64,000 nt of DNA from Stakelama sediminis. GTDB lineage: Bacteria > Pseudomonadota > Alphaproteobacteria > Sphingomonadales > Sphingomonadaceae. Below are positions 48,165-56,221 of the stretch, piece after piece. The first letter of the stretch is position 1. Each line of letters opens with the position of its first letter. The position numbers and the translations under genes are program-made. Location: assembly GCF_014199335.1 (NCBI RefSeq), contig NZ_JACIJI010000001.1:806001-870000 (forward strand). Reading direction: 5' to 3'. Under the pieces are notes generated by a model, which saw only the letters and a list, made by a program, of their open reading frames with translations, was not told the DNA's origin and did no database searches.

Positions 48165-48464
48165 CTATTTCTTCGCCGCTACCGGGCGTTCCTTCTTCTT
48201 GTACATCGCCAGCATCCGCGCCGTGACCGCGAAGCCGCCGAAGATGTTGACGCTCGCCAGCACCACTGCCAGCAGCCCCAGCCATTTCGACACCGCCTCC
48301 CCCGCCGCCGCAGCCGCGATCAGCGCGCCGACGATAATCACGCTCGAAATCGCATTGGTCACCGCCATCAACGGCGTGTGCAGCGCGGGCGTCACCGACC
48401 AGACAACGTAATAGCCGACGAAACAGGCCAGTACGAAGATCGACAGGATCGCAATGAAGTCCAT
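48165..48464 (-). CDS. pntA2: NAD(P) transhydrogenase subunit alpha part 2
   Basis: A 99-residue membrane piece of the alpha subunit, split from the NAD domain as in many alphaproteobacteria. It has helices IAILSIFVLACFVGYYVVW, SSVIIVGALIAAAAAG and LGLLAVVLASVNIFGGFAVTARML with the conserved TPALHTPLMAVTNAIS. The ATG overlaps the DUF559 stop (TAATG). Its ribosome site GGGGAGG is the arm of a REP hairpin (48469-48487), so translation likely depends on ribosomes arriving from DUF559. Confidence 0.94.
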   Translation of the reverse strand: MDFIAILSIFVLACFVGYYVVWSVTPALHTPLMAVTNAISSVIIVGALIAAAAAGEAVSKWLGLLAVVLASVNIFGGFAVTARMLAMYKKKERPVAAKK

Positions 48465-48868
48465 TATTCCTCCCCGGAACGGGGAGGGGGACCGCGATGC
48501 GCAGCATCGTGGTGGAGGGGGAGTGCCGCAAACGATACAATCGCCTCAACGACTGCATCCACATCACGAAGGACGTCGACGGCGCTCACCCGAAATACCC
48601 GGAACCCGTTCTCTTCCATAAACCGATCTCGCAGATCGTCTCGTACCGGTGCAGTTCCCCGGCTATGCGCCTCGCCATCCACTTCAACAGCCAGGCGCTG
48701 ATTGAGACAGCAAAAATCGACGACATATGATCCAAGCGGGTGCTGCCGCCTGAACCGCAGTCCGGTTCTCGTACCCCGCAGACGCTGCCAGAGCTTTACC
48801 TCCGGTAAAGTCATAGAGCGCCTTAGTTGTCGAGCGGTTACAACTTCGGGTCGTAACGCAGCACGCAC
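48464..48868 (-). CDS. DUF559 protein (Vsr-like, PD-(D/E)XK-type endonuclease fold)
   Basis: A 134-residue protein read from GTG 48868. It has ARQLRRSMTLPEVKLWQRLRG, LRFRRQHPLGSYVVDFCC and LAVEVDGEAH, then RDRFMEENGFRVFRVSAVDVLRD. Asp51, Glu62 and Asp64 match the D-x(n)-E-x-D core of the DUF559/Vsr-like nuclease fold; activity is untested. The last ~18 residues (PLHHDAAHRGPPPRSGEE) are coded by the REP, and its start and ribosome site GGAGGGG come from the other REP copy. It lies inside the pnt operon and its TAA overlaps the pntA2 ATG. A longer frame from 48940 is possible. Confidence 0.88.
   Translation of the reverse strand: MRAALRPEVVTARQLRRSMTLPEVKLWQRLRGTRTGLRFRRQHPLGSYVVDFCCLNQRLAVEVDGEAHSRGTAPVRDDLRDRFMEENGFRVFRVSAVDVLRDVDAVVEAIVSFAALPLHHDAAHRGPPPRSGEE
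48468..48521. repeat. REP copy, pntA2 side of DUF559
   Basis: Two hairpins: CCTCCCCG-GAA-CGGGGAGG (48469-48487) and a 10-bp stem with GCA loop (48491-48513, one G-U), then GGAGGGGG. It holds the C-terminal codons and stop side of DUF559 and the ribosome site of pntA2. Confidence 0.88.
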
Positions 48869-48869
48869 A

Positions 48870-48917
48870 CCCCCTCCACCATGCTTCGCATGGTCCCCCT
48901 CCCCGTTCCGGGGAGGA
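48870..48917. repeat. REP copy, pntA1 side of DUF559 (inverted)
   Basis: CCCCCTCCACC, hairpin ACCATGC-TTC-GCATGGT (48878-48894), then CCTCCCCG-TTC-CGGGGAGG (48898-48916). It is the exact inverse arrangement of the copy at 48468-48521; only the second hairpin differs in length and sequence while staying paired. Confidence 0.88.
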
Positions 48918-48936
48918 TGCAGTGCGCGCGATATCG

Positions 48937-50064
48937 TCACCCCAGCAACCGCTCGTTCACGACCTTGCCATCCTTTGTCACGCGGACGCCCTGCACGATC
49001 TCATCGTCATCGGGGAATACAGGCCGCTTCGCCTCGGCATCCCAGAAGGCGGAGAGGAAGTTATAGAGGTTGCGCGCGAACAGTGCGGAGGTGTCGGCGG
49101 CGAGGCGGCTGGGCACATTGCGGTGCCCGACGATCTTCACGCCATGCTTTTCGACAACTTCACCCGCGACCGCGCCTTCGACATTGCCGCCCTGCTCGAC
49201 CGCCAGATCGACGATCACGCTGCCCGGCTTCATCGTCGCCAGTTGCGCGTCGGAAATCAGGCGCGGCGCGGGGCGTCCCGGAATCAGCGCGGTGGTGATG
49301 ACGATATCCTGTTTGGCGATGTGGCTGGAAACCAGTTCGGCCTGCGCCTTTTTATACTCCTCGCTCATCTCGGTGGCATAGCCGCCGGTACCCTCGCCCT
49401 CGATGCCCTTCACTTCCTCGACGAAGATCGGCTTCGCGCCCAGCGACTGAATCTGCTCTTTCGTCGCGGCGCGCACATCGGTGGCCGACACCTGCGCGCC
49501 CAGCCGCCGTGCGGTGGCAATCGCCTGCAACCCGGCAACGCCCACGCCCATCACGAACACCCGCGCCGCCGACACCGTACCGGCCGCGGTCATCATCATC
49601 GGAAAGGCACGGCCATATTCGGCCGCCGCGTCGAGCACCGCCTTGTATCCCGACAGGTTCGATTGGGAGGACAATATGTCCATCGACTGCGCACGCGTGA
49701 TGCGCGGCATGAATTCCATCGCCAGCGCCTCGATACCCAGCGCGGCATATTGGTCGATCCGCTCCCGCTCCCCGAACGGATTGAGGCCCGCGACCAGCCA
49801 TGCCCCCTTGCCCATGCCGGTCAGGCTGTCGGGCGACGGCCCCTGCACGCCCAGCACGATATCGGCACCCGCCAGCACTTCGGCGCGCGATCCCAGTGTC
49901 GCACCCGCCTCCGCATAGGCGGCGTCCGCGCAGGATGCGGTTTCGCCCGCGCCCGTTTCGACCGCAAGTTCCGCACCCAGCGCTGCAAATTTCTTGATGG
50001 TTTCGGGCGTCGCGGCGACCCTGCGTTCGCCGGCCGTCTGTTCTTTCAGAACCGCAATCTTCAT
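48937..50064 (-). CDS. pntA1: NAD(P) transhydrogenase subunit alpha part 1
   Basis: A 375-residue NAD(H)-binding domain I, alanine dehydrogenase-like. MKIAVLKEQTAGERRVAATPETIKKF opens it; FVMGVGVAGLQAIATARRLGAQVSATDVR is the Rossmann motif; KQDIVITTALIPGRPAPRLI and SVIVDLAVEQGGNVEG follow. It supplies hydride to the beta subunit. It begins one base after the stop of the oxidase subunit IV peptide and ends 19 bases before the DUF559 cassette. Confidence 0.95.
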   Translation of the reverse strand: MKIAVLKEQTAGERRVAATPETIKKFAALGAELAVETGAGETASCADAAYAEAGATLGSRAEVLAGADIVLGVQGPSPDSLTGMGKGAWLVAGLNPFGERERIDQYAALGIEALAMEFMPRITRAQSMDILSSQSNLSGYKAVLDAAAEYGRAFPMMMTAAGTVSAARVFVMGVGVAGLQAIATARRLGAQVSATDVRAATKEQIQSLGAKPIFVEEVKGIEGEGTGGYATEMSEEYKKAQAELVSSHIAKQDIVITTALIPGRPAPRLISDAQLATMKPGSVIVDLAVEQGGNVEGAVAGEVVEKHGVKIVGHRNVPSRLAADTSALFARNLYNFLSAFWDAEAKRPVFPDDDEIVQGVRVTKDGKVVNERLLG

Positions 50065-50065
50065 C

Positions 50066-50191
50066 TCACGGCGCGATCAGCCAGATGACGACCGCCGCGA
50101 CGAAGAAACAGGCGACGCCGCCCCATTTCAGCATCGACATGACCGACCCATAGGTCTGCTCGTGCGCCTTGATGTCACCGTCACCGGCCAT
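50066..50191 (-). CDS. aa3-type cytochrome c oxidase subunit IV
   Basis: A 41-residue peptide, MAGDGDIKAHEQTYGSVMSM, followed by one helix (WGGVACFFVAAVVIWLIA) and a stop. HEQTYGSVM and the following helix are the signature of the bacterial aa3 oxidase subunit IV family (a single-helix accessory subunit). Its place directly before pntA, one base away, is usual in sphingomonads rather than near cox genes. It may take part in the oxidase or simply share expression with the transhydrogenase. Confidence 0.85.
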   Translation of the reverse strand: MAGDGDIKAHEQTYGSVMSMLKWGGVACFFVAAVVIWLIAP

Positions 50192-50343
50192 GCATCATCC
50201 CCCTGCACCTGATTGCTTTCGAACAATAGTAGCACAGCGAGGCGTTCGCTCAAGATAGTACCACAAGGGATGGTTTAAGCTCGCCTTTACGCCTTGTGCC
50301 TATGGTCGCTGTTCAGAATCGGGACAACGGGGACATTTCGGCA

Positions 50344-51774
50344 ATGACGCGAGACGGACAGCGCATGCTGATGCTGATCGACGAGGAACCGGCACAGCGT
50401 CGGCTGGTCGCGGCGATCACGGCACGACGCGGGTGGCGCACGGTTTTTGCCGACAGCGCCGAACGCGCGCTGGCAACCCTGGGTACGCCCGACGGCATGG
50501 CGCTCGATGCGATCATTCTCGATCATTGGGGCACGGAAACCGATGCCGCCGCGCTGATTATCGAATTGCGGCGCAACCGCCCGCAACTGCCGATCCTGAT
50601 GCTGACCGCCAATGAATCGGTGTCGGGTGCAGTCACCGCGATGCGCGCCGGTGCCACCGATTTTCTGGTCAAGCCGCTTGCCGCCGAACGCCTGCTCGCC
50701 GCGCTGGAGGCCGCGACCGGGGGCGAGGCGAAAGGCGAGTTGCGCCCGCTTTCCGAAAAACTGTCCGAACCGCTGGGGTTCGACGAAGTGGTCGGCTCCG
50801 CCCCCAAATTTCGCGCCGCACTTGCCATCGCGGCAAAGGCCGCAAGGGCGCGTGTGCCCGTGCTGATCGAGGGCGAAAGCGGCGTCGGCAAGGAAGTGGT
50901 GGCGGATGCCATCCACGCCGCCTCACCACGCCACAACAAACCTATCGTGCGGATCAACTGCGGCGCGATTCCCGCCAATCTGGTCGAATCCGAACTGTTC
51001 GGCCATGAAAAGGGTGCCTTTACCGGCGCGTTCGAACGCAAGATCGGGCGTTTCCGCGAAGCCGATGGCGGCACGCTGTTCCTCGATGAGGTCGGCGAAA
51101 TGCCCCTCGACGCGCAGGTCAAGCTGCTGCGTGTGCTGCAATCGGGCGAGGTCCAGCCGATCGGCGCGCGCCACATCCATGAAGTCGATGTCCGCGTCAT
51201 CGCCGCGACCAACAAACAACTCACCGAAGAAGTGGAGGCCGGTCGGTTTCGCGAAGACCTGTATTACCGCCTCAACGTCGTGCAGGTGACGATCCCTCCG
51301 CTGCGGGAGCGTGCGGGCGATATCGCCGCGCTGTCGCGACACTTGCTGGCGCGGATTGCCGAACAGCCGGGGCTGCGCCCGCTGGGCATTACCGACGACG
51401 CAATTGCGCTGCTCGGCAGCTATGACTGGCCCGGCAATGTCCGTCAGTTGCACAATGCGCTGTTTCGCGCCGCCGTGCTGTGCGAGGGCGATGCGCTGAC
51501 CATGACCGACTTTCCGCAGATCGCCGAACTATCGGCGGCACGCGGCAGCGGGGGAACCACGACGCGGACCCGCTCGATGGGCGATGCGGGCGTCACCCTG
51601 TTCCATCCCGACGGGAATCTGCGCGCGCTGGAAGAGATTGAGGCCGATGTCATCCGCCTCGCCATCGGCCATTATCGCGGCCGCATGACGGAAGTGGCGC
51701 GCAGGCTGGGGATCGGCCGCTCGACACTCTATCGCAAGCTGGGTGAACTGGGCATCGATCAGAACGCGGCCTGA
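50344..51774 (+). CDS. sigma54-dependent response regulator (NtrC family)
   Basis: A 476-residue activator. The receiver domain (LMLIDEEPAQRRLV, phospho-Asp in AIILDHWG, Thr in LMLTAN, Lys in FLVKPL) is intact. The AAA+ domain has GESGVGKE, GAFTGAF for sigma54 contact, GGTLFLDEVGEMPLD and the Arg finger RFREDLYYRLNV. A Fis-type helix-turn-helix ends the protein (MTEVARRLGIGRSTLYRKL). The start at MTRDGQRM is favoured; a GTG at 50296 would add 16 residues. No kinase or sigma54 promoter is next to it. The following gene may be cotranscribed (35-base gap). Confidence 0.9.
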   Translation: MTRDGQRMLMLIDEEPAQRRLVAAITARRGWRTVFADSAERALATLGTPDGMALDAIILDHWGTETDAAALIIELRRNRPQLPILMLTANESVSGAVTAMRAGATDFLVKPLAAERLLAALEAATGGEAKGELRPLSEKLSEPLGFDEVVGSAPKFRAALAIAAKAARARVPVLIEGESGVGKEVVADAIHAASPRHNKPIVRINCGAIPANLVESELFGHEKGAFTGAFERKIGRFREADGGTLFLDEVGEMPLDAQVKLLRVLQSGEVQPIGARHIHEVDVRVIAATNKQLTEEVEAGRFREDLYYRLNVVQVTIPPLRERAGDIAALSRHLLARIAEQPGLRPLGITDDAIALLGSYDWPGNVRQLHNALFRAAVLCEGDALTMTDFPQIAELSAARGSGGTTTRTRSMGDAGVTLFHPDGNLRALEEIEADVIRLAIGHYRGRMTEVARRLGIGRSTLYRKLGELGIDQNAA

Positions 51775-51809
51775 TCGGGACTTTTGGCCTCTGCCCGCGT
51801 TGGGACAGC

Positions 51810-52337
51810 ATGACCATCAAAAAAACCGTTCCGATGGCGGCGCTGCTGGGCCTTGCCGGTTGCGTATCGACGCCGCCCGTTCCCCAACCGACGCCCGGTG
51901 GTCCGGTGTTCGATCCGATCGCCTTCTTCACCGGAAGGACGGAAGGACACGCCACATTGCACAAGATATTTTCCGCGCCCCATGCGGTGCGGGTCGAAGG
52001 GCGTGGCCATGTCACTGCCGATGGCGTGCTGGTGCTCGATCAGAAGGTATTCGAGGAGGGGAAGAAGCCGACGAAACGGGAATGGCGCATCCACAAGGTC
52101 GCTCCCGGTCGCTACACGGGCACGCTGACCGATGCCAAAGGCCCGGTCGAAGCCGACGTTTCCGGCAACCGCCTGCACATCCGTTTCACGATGAAGGGCG
52201 GGTTTCCGACGCAGCAATGGCTGACGCTGGCCCCCGACGGCCAGTCCGCCGACAATATCATGCAGGTGCGCAAGCTGGGCCTGACCGTGGCAAGCCTGCA
52301 CGAAACCATCCGCCGCCTGCCCGATACAACGCCCTGA
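51810..52337 (+). CDS. DUF3833-like lipoprotein
   Basis: A 175-residue lipoprotein with signal MTIKKTVPMAALLGLAGC. The body FDPIAFFTGRTEGHATLHKIFS, VEGRGHVTADGVLVLDQKVFEEGKKPTKREWRI, and GPVEADVSGNRLHIRFTMKG matches DUF3833, a lipocalin-like beta-barrel family of unknown function in the cell envelope. It ends 43 bases before the DUF6445 start and may form a small unit with it. Confidence 0.7.
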   Translation: MTIKKTVPMAALLGLAGCVSTPPVPQPTPGGPVFDPIAFFTGRTEGHATLHKIFSAPHAVRVEGRGHVTADGVLVLDQKVFEEGKKPTKREWRIHKVAPGRYTGTLTDAKGPVEADVSGNRLHIRFTMKGGFPTQQWLTLAPDGQSADNIMQVRKLGLTVASLHETIRRLPDTTP

Positions 52338-52380
52338 ACCGGGATTGCCGGGGACACCTTCGCTCTGCCATGAAGGCGCG

Positions 52381-53013
52381 ATGCTGCCTTCGCTCCTAAT
52401 CCTAGACGATTTTCTGCGCGACCCCCATGCGGTGCGGCGGCGCGCACTGGCGCTCACCTATGACCCGGCATTTAAAAAGGGCAATTATCCGGGGCTGATG
52501 TCCGGCGAGGCGCTGCCGCTCGGCGGACTGGACGCAGCGGTATCCGCGCGGATCGGCGTGCCGGTGACGGCATGTCCCGGCACCACCCATCTGCATTGCC
52601 GCCTGACGCTGGCCAGCGACAAGGGAAAAACCGGCGTCCATATCGATCCGTGCTTCTATTCGGGCATCCTCTATCTCAGCCTGCCCGAACATTGCCGCGG
52701 CGGCACCGAATTCTTCCGGCACAAGCCGACCGGGCTGGAGCGCATTCCGCAGGATGCCACCGCACTCGCCGCCACCGGCTATACCGACATCAACCGCCTG
52801 ATCGAGGAGGTGGTGAACCGCGACACGACAAAGCCCGCGCGCTGGGAACGCACGATGCGCGTGCCGATGCGGTTCAACCGGCTGATCCTGTTCAGCCCGT
52901 GGATGTTCCACAATGCCGGGGCGGCGTTCGGCACGGCACCGGAAAACGGACGCCTGATCCAGACGCTGTTCTTCGCCGCCGCGAAGCAGCCGGTTCGCGC
53001 GTCAGGCGACTGA
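52381..53013 (+). CDS. DUF6445 protein, 2OG-Fe(II) oxygenase-like
   Basis: A 210-residue protein with LLILDDFLRDPHAVRRRALALTYD at the start and KTGVHIDPCFYSGILYLSLPEHCRGGTEFFRHK in the middle. The HxD pair (VHIDP) and a later His in SPWMFHNAGAAFG look like the metal site of a 2OG-Fe(II) dioxygenase-type jelly roll, so hydroxylation is possible (inference). DUF6445 proteins are often near surface or tryptophan-halogenase-like clusters, which are not seen here. The start is ATG 52381, after AAGG. The 3' end overlaps the udgX 3' end by 12 bases. Confidence 0.7.
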   Translation: MLPSLLILDDFLRDPHAVRRRALALTYDPAFKKGNYPGLMSGEALPLGGLDAAVSARIGVPVTACPGTTHLHCRLTLASDKGKTGVHIDPCFYSGILYLSLPEHCRGGTEFFRHKPTGLERIPQDATALAATGYTDINRLIEEVVNRDTTKPARWERTMRVPMRFNRLILFSPWMFHNAGAAFGTAPENGRLIQTLFFAAAKQPVRASGD

Positions 53014-54429
53014 CAAACGCTCAGCGTGCGCCTGTGCAGCTTTCAGATCCTCGATAAAGCGCGCCGTTTCCTCCGCTACCTTCCCGGCATCGGGTATGCG
53101 CAACAGATAGCTGGGATGGACCGTGATCCACCCCTCCCCGCCATCGGGCAAGGCAATCGGCCGCCCGCGTTCGCGCCCGATCGTCACCGTCCGCCCGGTC
53201 AGCGCGCGCGCCGCCGTCGCCCCCAGCGCCACCGTCAGTTTCGGGCGGACAAGCCGGCTTTCCTGTTCCAGCCACCAGCGGCAGGCGCTGATTTCGCCGC
53301 TGTCCGGTTTAGCGTGAATCCGCCGCTTGCCGCGCGGCGTGAATTTGAAATGCTTGACTGCGTTGGTGACATAAAGCCGCGCCCGGTCAACCCCCGCCTG
53401 CGCCAGCGCATCGTCGAGCACCTGCCCCGCCGGACCGACAAAGGGTCGCCCCGCCAGATCCTCCTGATCGCCGGGCTGTTCTCCGACCAGCATCATCGCC
53501 GCATCCAGCGGCCCTTCGCCGAACACCGTCTGCGTTGCGGCCTGACACAGCGGACATCGCGTACAATGCGCCGCTTCGTCGCGCAGCGCCGTCCACGCCG
53601 CCTCGATGGTGCCGTCTTTGCGCGGCACCACGGTTTCGATCATCCGTTCTTCACGTTGCCGCGCGCCCGCAATCAATTCGCCGATCAGCGCCGTTTCCGG
53701 CATGTTCTTCCAGTATTTGCGCGGCATTTCCTTCAGCATCGCCCCGGTCTTCAGCCGCGCGGGGTTGAAGATCGACGCGTAATAGGTCTTCCACACCGCC
53801 TCGACCGGATCGCCGTCGGGCGCATCGGCACGCGTCGCCCCCGGCCCTTCCTGCAATGCCGCGCCATCCCAGTGCAACGAGCATTCCGGCGTCAGGATCG
53901 ACCAGCGCATTCCGGCAAAGCGATTGACGAAAAACGCCGCATTGGCCCTTACGATATGATGTTCGGGCTCAAACCAGGCTACGAACCGTTCGCCTGCATC
54001 GTCGGCTACCTCGCGAAAGCGGACAAAAGCGCGCATCTTGTGAATGTCACGGCGCACCTCTTTTGCCATGATCTCCAGCCGTCGGACCAGCGGGTCGGCT
54101 GCATCGTCGAGCAGGCGCGGCTCGCCGGTCAGTCGCACCAGCGCACGATAGGCAAGCGCAAAGCGTTCGGGATCGCGATGCAGCACTACGCTGCGCGCCA
54201 GATCGATAAAGCGTCGCGACACGCGGATATCCGCTGAAGTATCCGCTGAAGCGTCGGGCAACGGCGTCGGCGGCTGGGCAAACAGGTCGCCGGACGCGCC
54301 TTCCACCTGCCACATCACATCGTCAGGCGACACCCCGGCTGCGGCAAGAGCGCGCGCGGCGTTGCGCCAGCCGTCGAAATCGTCGGGCGCGGCCAGCCGC
54401 ACACAGGCCGTCGCCGCGCCCGCTTTCAT
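53002..54429 (-). CDS. udgX: UdgX-type uracil-DNA glycosylase fused to a DUF4130 domain
   Basis: A 475-residue fusion. Residues ~1-250 are a DUF4130 domain (RRDIHKMRAFVRFRE, FEPEHHIVRANAAFFVNRF, RKYWKNMPE). Residues ~285-470 are a family-4-like uracil-DNA glycosylase with Cys289, Cys292 and Cys383 for the Fe-S cluster, GEQPGDQED at 317, FVGPAGQVLDDAL, and HPSYLLR at 438. KRRIH at 368-372 is the UdgX signature; in mycobacterial UdgX this His binds the uracil site covalently. It starts directly after the hemerythrin stop, as the third gene of a LexA-box-preceded operon. Confidence 0.93.
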   Translation of the reverse strand: MKAGAATACVRLAAPDDFDGWRNAARALAAAGVSPDDVMWQVEGASGDLFAQPPTPLPDASADTSADIRVSRRFIDLARSVVLHRDPERFALAYRALVRLTGEPRLLDDAADPLVRRLEIMAKEVRRDIHKMRAFVRFREVADDAGERFVAWFEPEHHIVRANAAFFVNRFAGMRWSILTPECSLHWDGAALQEGPGATRADAPDGDPVEAVWKTYYASIFNPARLKTGAMLKEMPRKYWKNMPETALIGELIAGARQREERMIETVVPRKDGTIEAAWTALRDEAAHCTRCPLCQAATQTVFGEGPLDAAMMLVGEQPGDQEDLAGRPFVGPAGQVLDDALAQAGVDRARLYVTNAVKHFKFTPRGKRRIHAKPDSGEISACRWWLEQESRLVRPKLTVALGATAARALTGRTVTIGRERGRPIALPDGGEGWITVHPSYLLRIPDAGKVAEETARFIEDLKAAQAHAERLSVA

Positions 54430-54912
54430 TTATTCGCGGCTGTCGCCGGATTCGGAATCTTCCGCCATTTCCAGCTCTTTGGGTTTGCGCTGTTCGAAAA
54501 CCTTCGTGATGCGCTGCTCCTCCGCCTCGGACAGCCCCTTGGCGGCGGCGGGGAACATGTCTTCCTCTTCCTCATCGATATGATGTTCATAGCGATGACG
54601 CATTTCCTTGAACTTTGTCAGCCATGCGCCGGAGCTCATATCGGTATCGGCCAGTTCGCCCAGAAAATCGTCGATCTCCTTATGCTCCGAAACCGAATGC
54701 CGCGCATCGTCGCGCAGATCGGGATCGGCGAGCATCGCGGCGTACAGCGATTCTTCTTCCGCCGCCGCATGGGCGGACACTTCGACGCGGAACGCCTCGA
54801 AATATTTGCGCCGTTCCGCACTGTCGCCCGACGTATCCCCGATCCGTTCGAGCAGCTTGCGGTGCCGATCGTGATCGCGTTTCAGATCATCGAAAATCCT
54901 TGCGTCTGCCAT
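54430..54912 (-). CDS. hemerythrin domain protein
   Basis: A 160-residue four-helix hemerythrin-like protein. The His/acidic ligands appear in LKRDHDRHRKLLERIG, EVSAHAAAEEESLYAAM, SVSEHKEIDDFLGEL and MRHRYEHHIDEEEEDMFPAA, which would hold a di-iron centre. The C-terminus is acidic. GGAG precedes the ATG by seven bases. It lies between a radical SAM gene and udgX, so it may sense oxygen or iron or guard the Fe-S proteins of this repair group; that role is inference. Confidence 0.88.
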   Translation of the reverse strand: MADARIFDDLKRDHDRHRKLLERIGDTSGDSAERRKYFEAFRVEVSAHAAAEEESLYAAMLADPDLRDDARHSVSEHKEIDDFLGELADTDMSSGAWLTKFKEMRHRYEHHIDEEEEDMFPAAAKGLSEAEEQRITKVFEQRKPKELEMAEDSESGDSRE

Positions 54913-54971
54913 TTCATTCTCCTGTTGCGGTTCAATCAGGGGAATAACCGGCCAGGGCGTGCGAAGGTTCA

Positions 54972-56219
54972 TCACGCCGCAAACAATTCCAGTTGCTCGG
55001 CGCGTGGCGCGACCAGCGGGCGCAGGTCGGCGCGATCTGCCAGTGCTACCGGTCGCCAGTCCTCGGCGATCAGGAACGGACGGCATTTCTTCACCGACAC
55101 GGTCAGCCGCGCGATATCGGCAAGCCGCAATCGTCGCCAGCGCCGGATGGCCAGAATCGCATCCACCGCTTTCACCCCCAGCCCGGGCACCCGCAACAAC
55201 ATTTCCCTTGGCGCGCGATTGACATCGACGGGAAAACGGTCGCGAAATTTCAGCGCCCAGGCAAGCTTGGGATCGATATCGAGCGGCAACATGCCGGTGC
55301 GGGCATCGGCGGCAGCCGCAACCTCATCGGGGCTATAGGCGTAAAAGCGCATCAGCCAGTCCGACTGATACAGCCGGTGTTCGCGCAGCAGCGGCGGGCG
55401 GCGCAGTGGCAGCACCACGCTGGGCTGCGGAATCGGGCTGAACGCCGAATAATAAACCCGCCGCAGGTTGAACCGGCCGTACAGTGCGGAGGCCCGCCGT
55501 ACGATATCGCCATCGGTCGCGGCATCGGCACCGACGATCATCTGCGTCGACTGCCCGGCCGGTGCGAAGCGCGGTGCGGAACGATAGCGCCGCCGCGCGT
55601 CGTCACCGTCATCGATGGCATGGCGCATATCGCGCATCGCTCCTTCGATCCGGGTGCCCGATTTTTCCGGTGCCAGCCGTTTCAGTCCGCCTGCGGTCGG
55701 CAATTCGACATTGATCGATACCCGGTCGGCATACAGCCCTGCCTGCCGCACAAGATCGGGATCGGCATCGGGAATGGTTTTCAGATGGATATAGCCGCGA
55801 AAATCTTGCTCTTCGCGCAGCAGCCGCGCCGCTTCGACAATCTGCTCCATCGTATAGTCGGACGAACGGATGATGCCCGATGACAGAAACAGCCCCTCGA
55901 TATAATTGCGCTTGTAGAACGCCATGGTCAGGTCAGCGACTTCCCGCGCCGTAAATCGCGCGCGGCGGACATTCGAACTGCGGCGGTTGATGCAGTAATG
56001 GCAGTCGAAAATGCAGCTGTTGGTCAACAGGATTTTCAACAGGCTGATACAGCGTCCGTCGGGTGCATAGGCATGGCAAATCCCCATCCCCTCGGTCGAG
56101 CCGATTGCCTTGCTGCCCGCCGATCCGCGTTTCGACGTTCCGGAAGAGGCGCAGGATGCATCATATTTCGCCGCATCGGCCAAAATCGAAAGCTTTTGCT
56201 GAACATCAAGCTGCGCCAT
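54972..56219 (-). CDS. putative DNA modification/repair radical SAM protein
   Basis: A 415-residue radical SAM enzyme of the type that pairs with UdgX/DUF4130 proteins (TIGR03916-like). The N-terminus MAQLDVQQKLSILADAAKYD is typical; the cluster CIFDCHYC (Cys69, 73, 76) binds [4Fe-4S] and SAM. The C-terminus carries a helix-hairpin-helix (PREMLLRVPGLGVKAVDAILAIRR), suggesting DNA contact. Its chemistry is unknown. ATG 56219 directly follows a promoter with a LexA box and has no ribosome site, so a leaderless mRNA is likely; an upstream ATG (56249) would place the promoter inside the gene. Confidence 0.9.
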   Translation of the reverse strand: MAQLDVQQKLSILADAAKYDASCASSGTSKRGSAGSKAIGSTEGMGICHAYAPDGRCISLLKILLTNSCIFDCHYCINRRSSNVRRARFTAREVADLTMAFYKRNYIEGLFLSSGIIRSSDYTMEQIVEAARLLREEQDFRGYIHLKTIPDADPDLVRQAGLYADRVSINVELPTAGGLKRLAPEKSGTRIEGAMRDMRHAIDDGDDARRRYRSAPRFAPAGQSTQMIVGADAATDGDIVRRASALYGRFNLRRVYYSAFSPIPQPSVVLPLRRPPLLREHRLYQSDWLMRFYAYSPDEVAAAADARTGMLPLDIDPKLAWALKFRDRFPVDVNRAPREMLLRVPGLGVKAVDAILAIRRWRRLRLADIARLTVSVKKCRPFLIAEDWRPVALADRADLRPLVAPRAEQLELFAA

Positions 56220-56221
56220 AT

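Larger units (their letters stand above)
48468..48917. mobile_element. REP-DUF559-REP cassette (putative mobile unit)
   Basis: The nuclease gene is enclosed by inverted REP copies at its two ends, and the whole 450-bp unit sits between pntA1 and pntA2, which are normally adjacent. An apparently gene-less REP doublet of the same kind is in truB. There is no tyrosine or DDE transposase; mobility through DUF559 or a trans-acting enzyme is inference. Confidence 0.55.

Noticed and set aside
48867-48940. ATG 48940 as the start of DUF559
   Set aside because: It would overlap the pntA1 end and translate the whole REP; GTG 48868 has GGAGGGG and gives the usual length. The longer form is not excluded.
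50287-50916. 209-codon frame antisense to the sigma54 regulator
   Set aside because: Shadow frame; the plus strand has an intact receiver and AAA+ domain.
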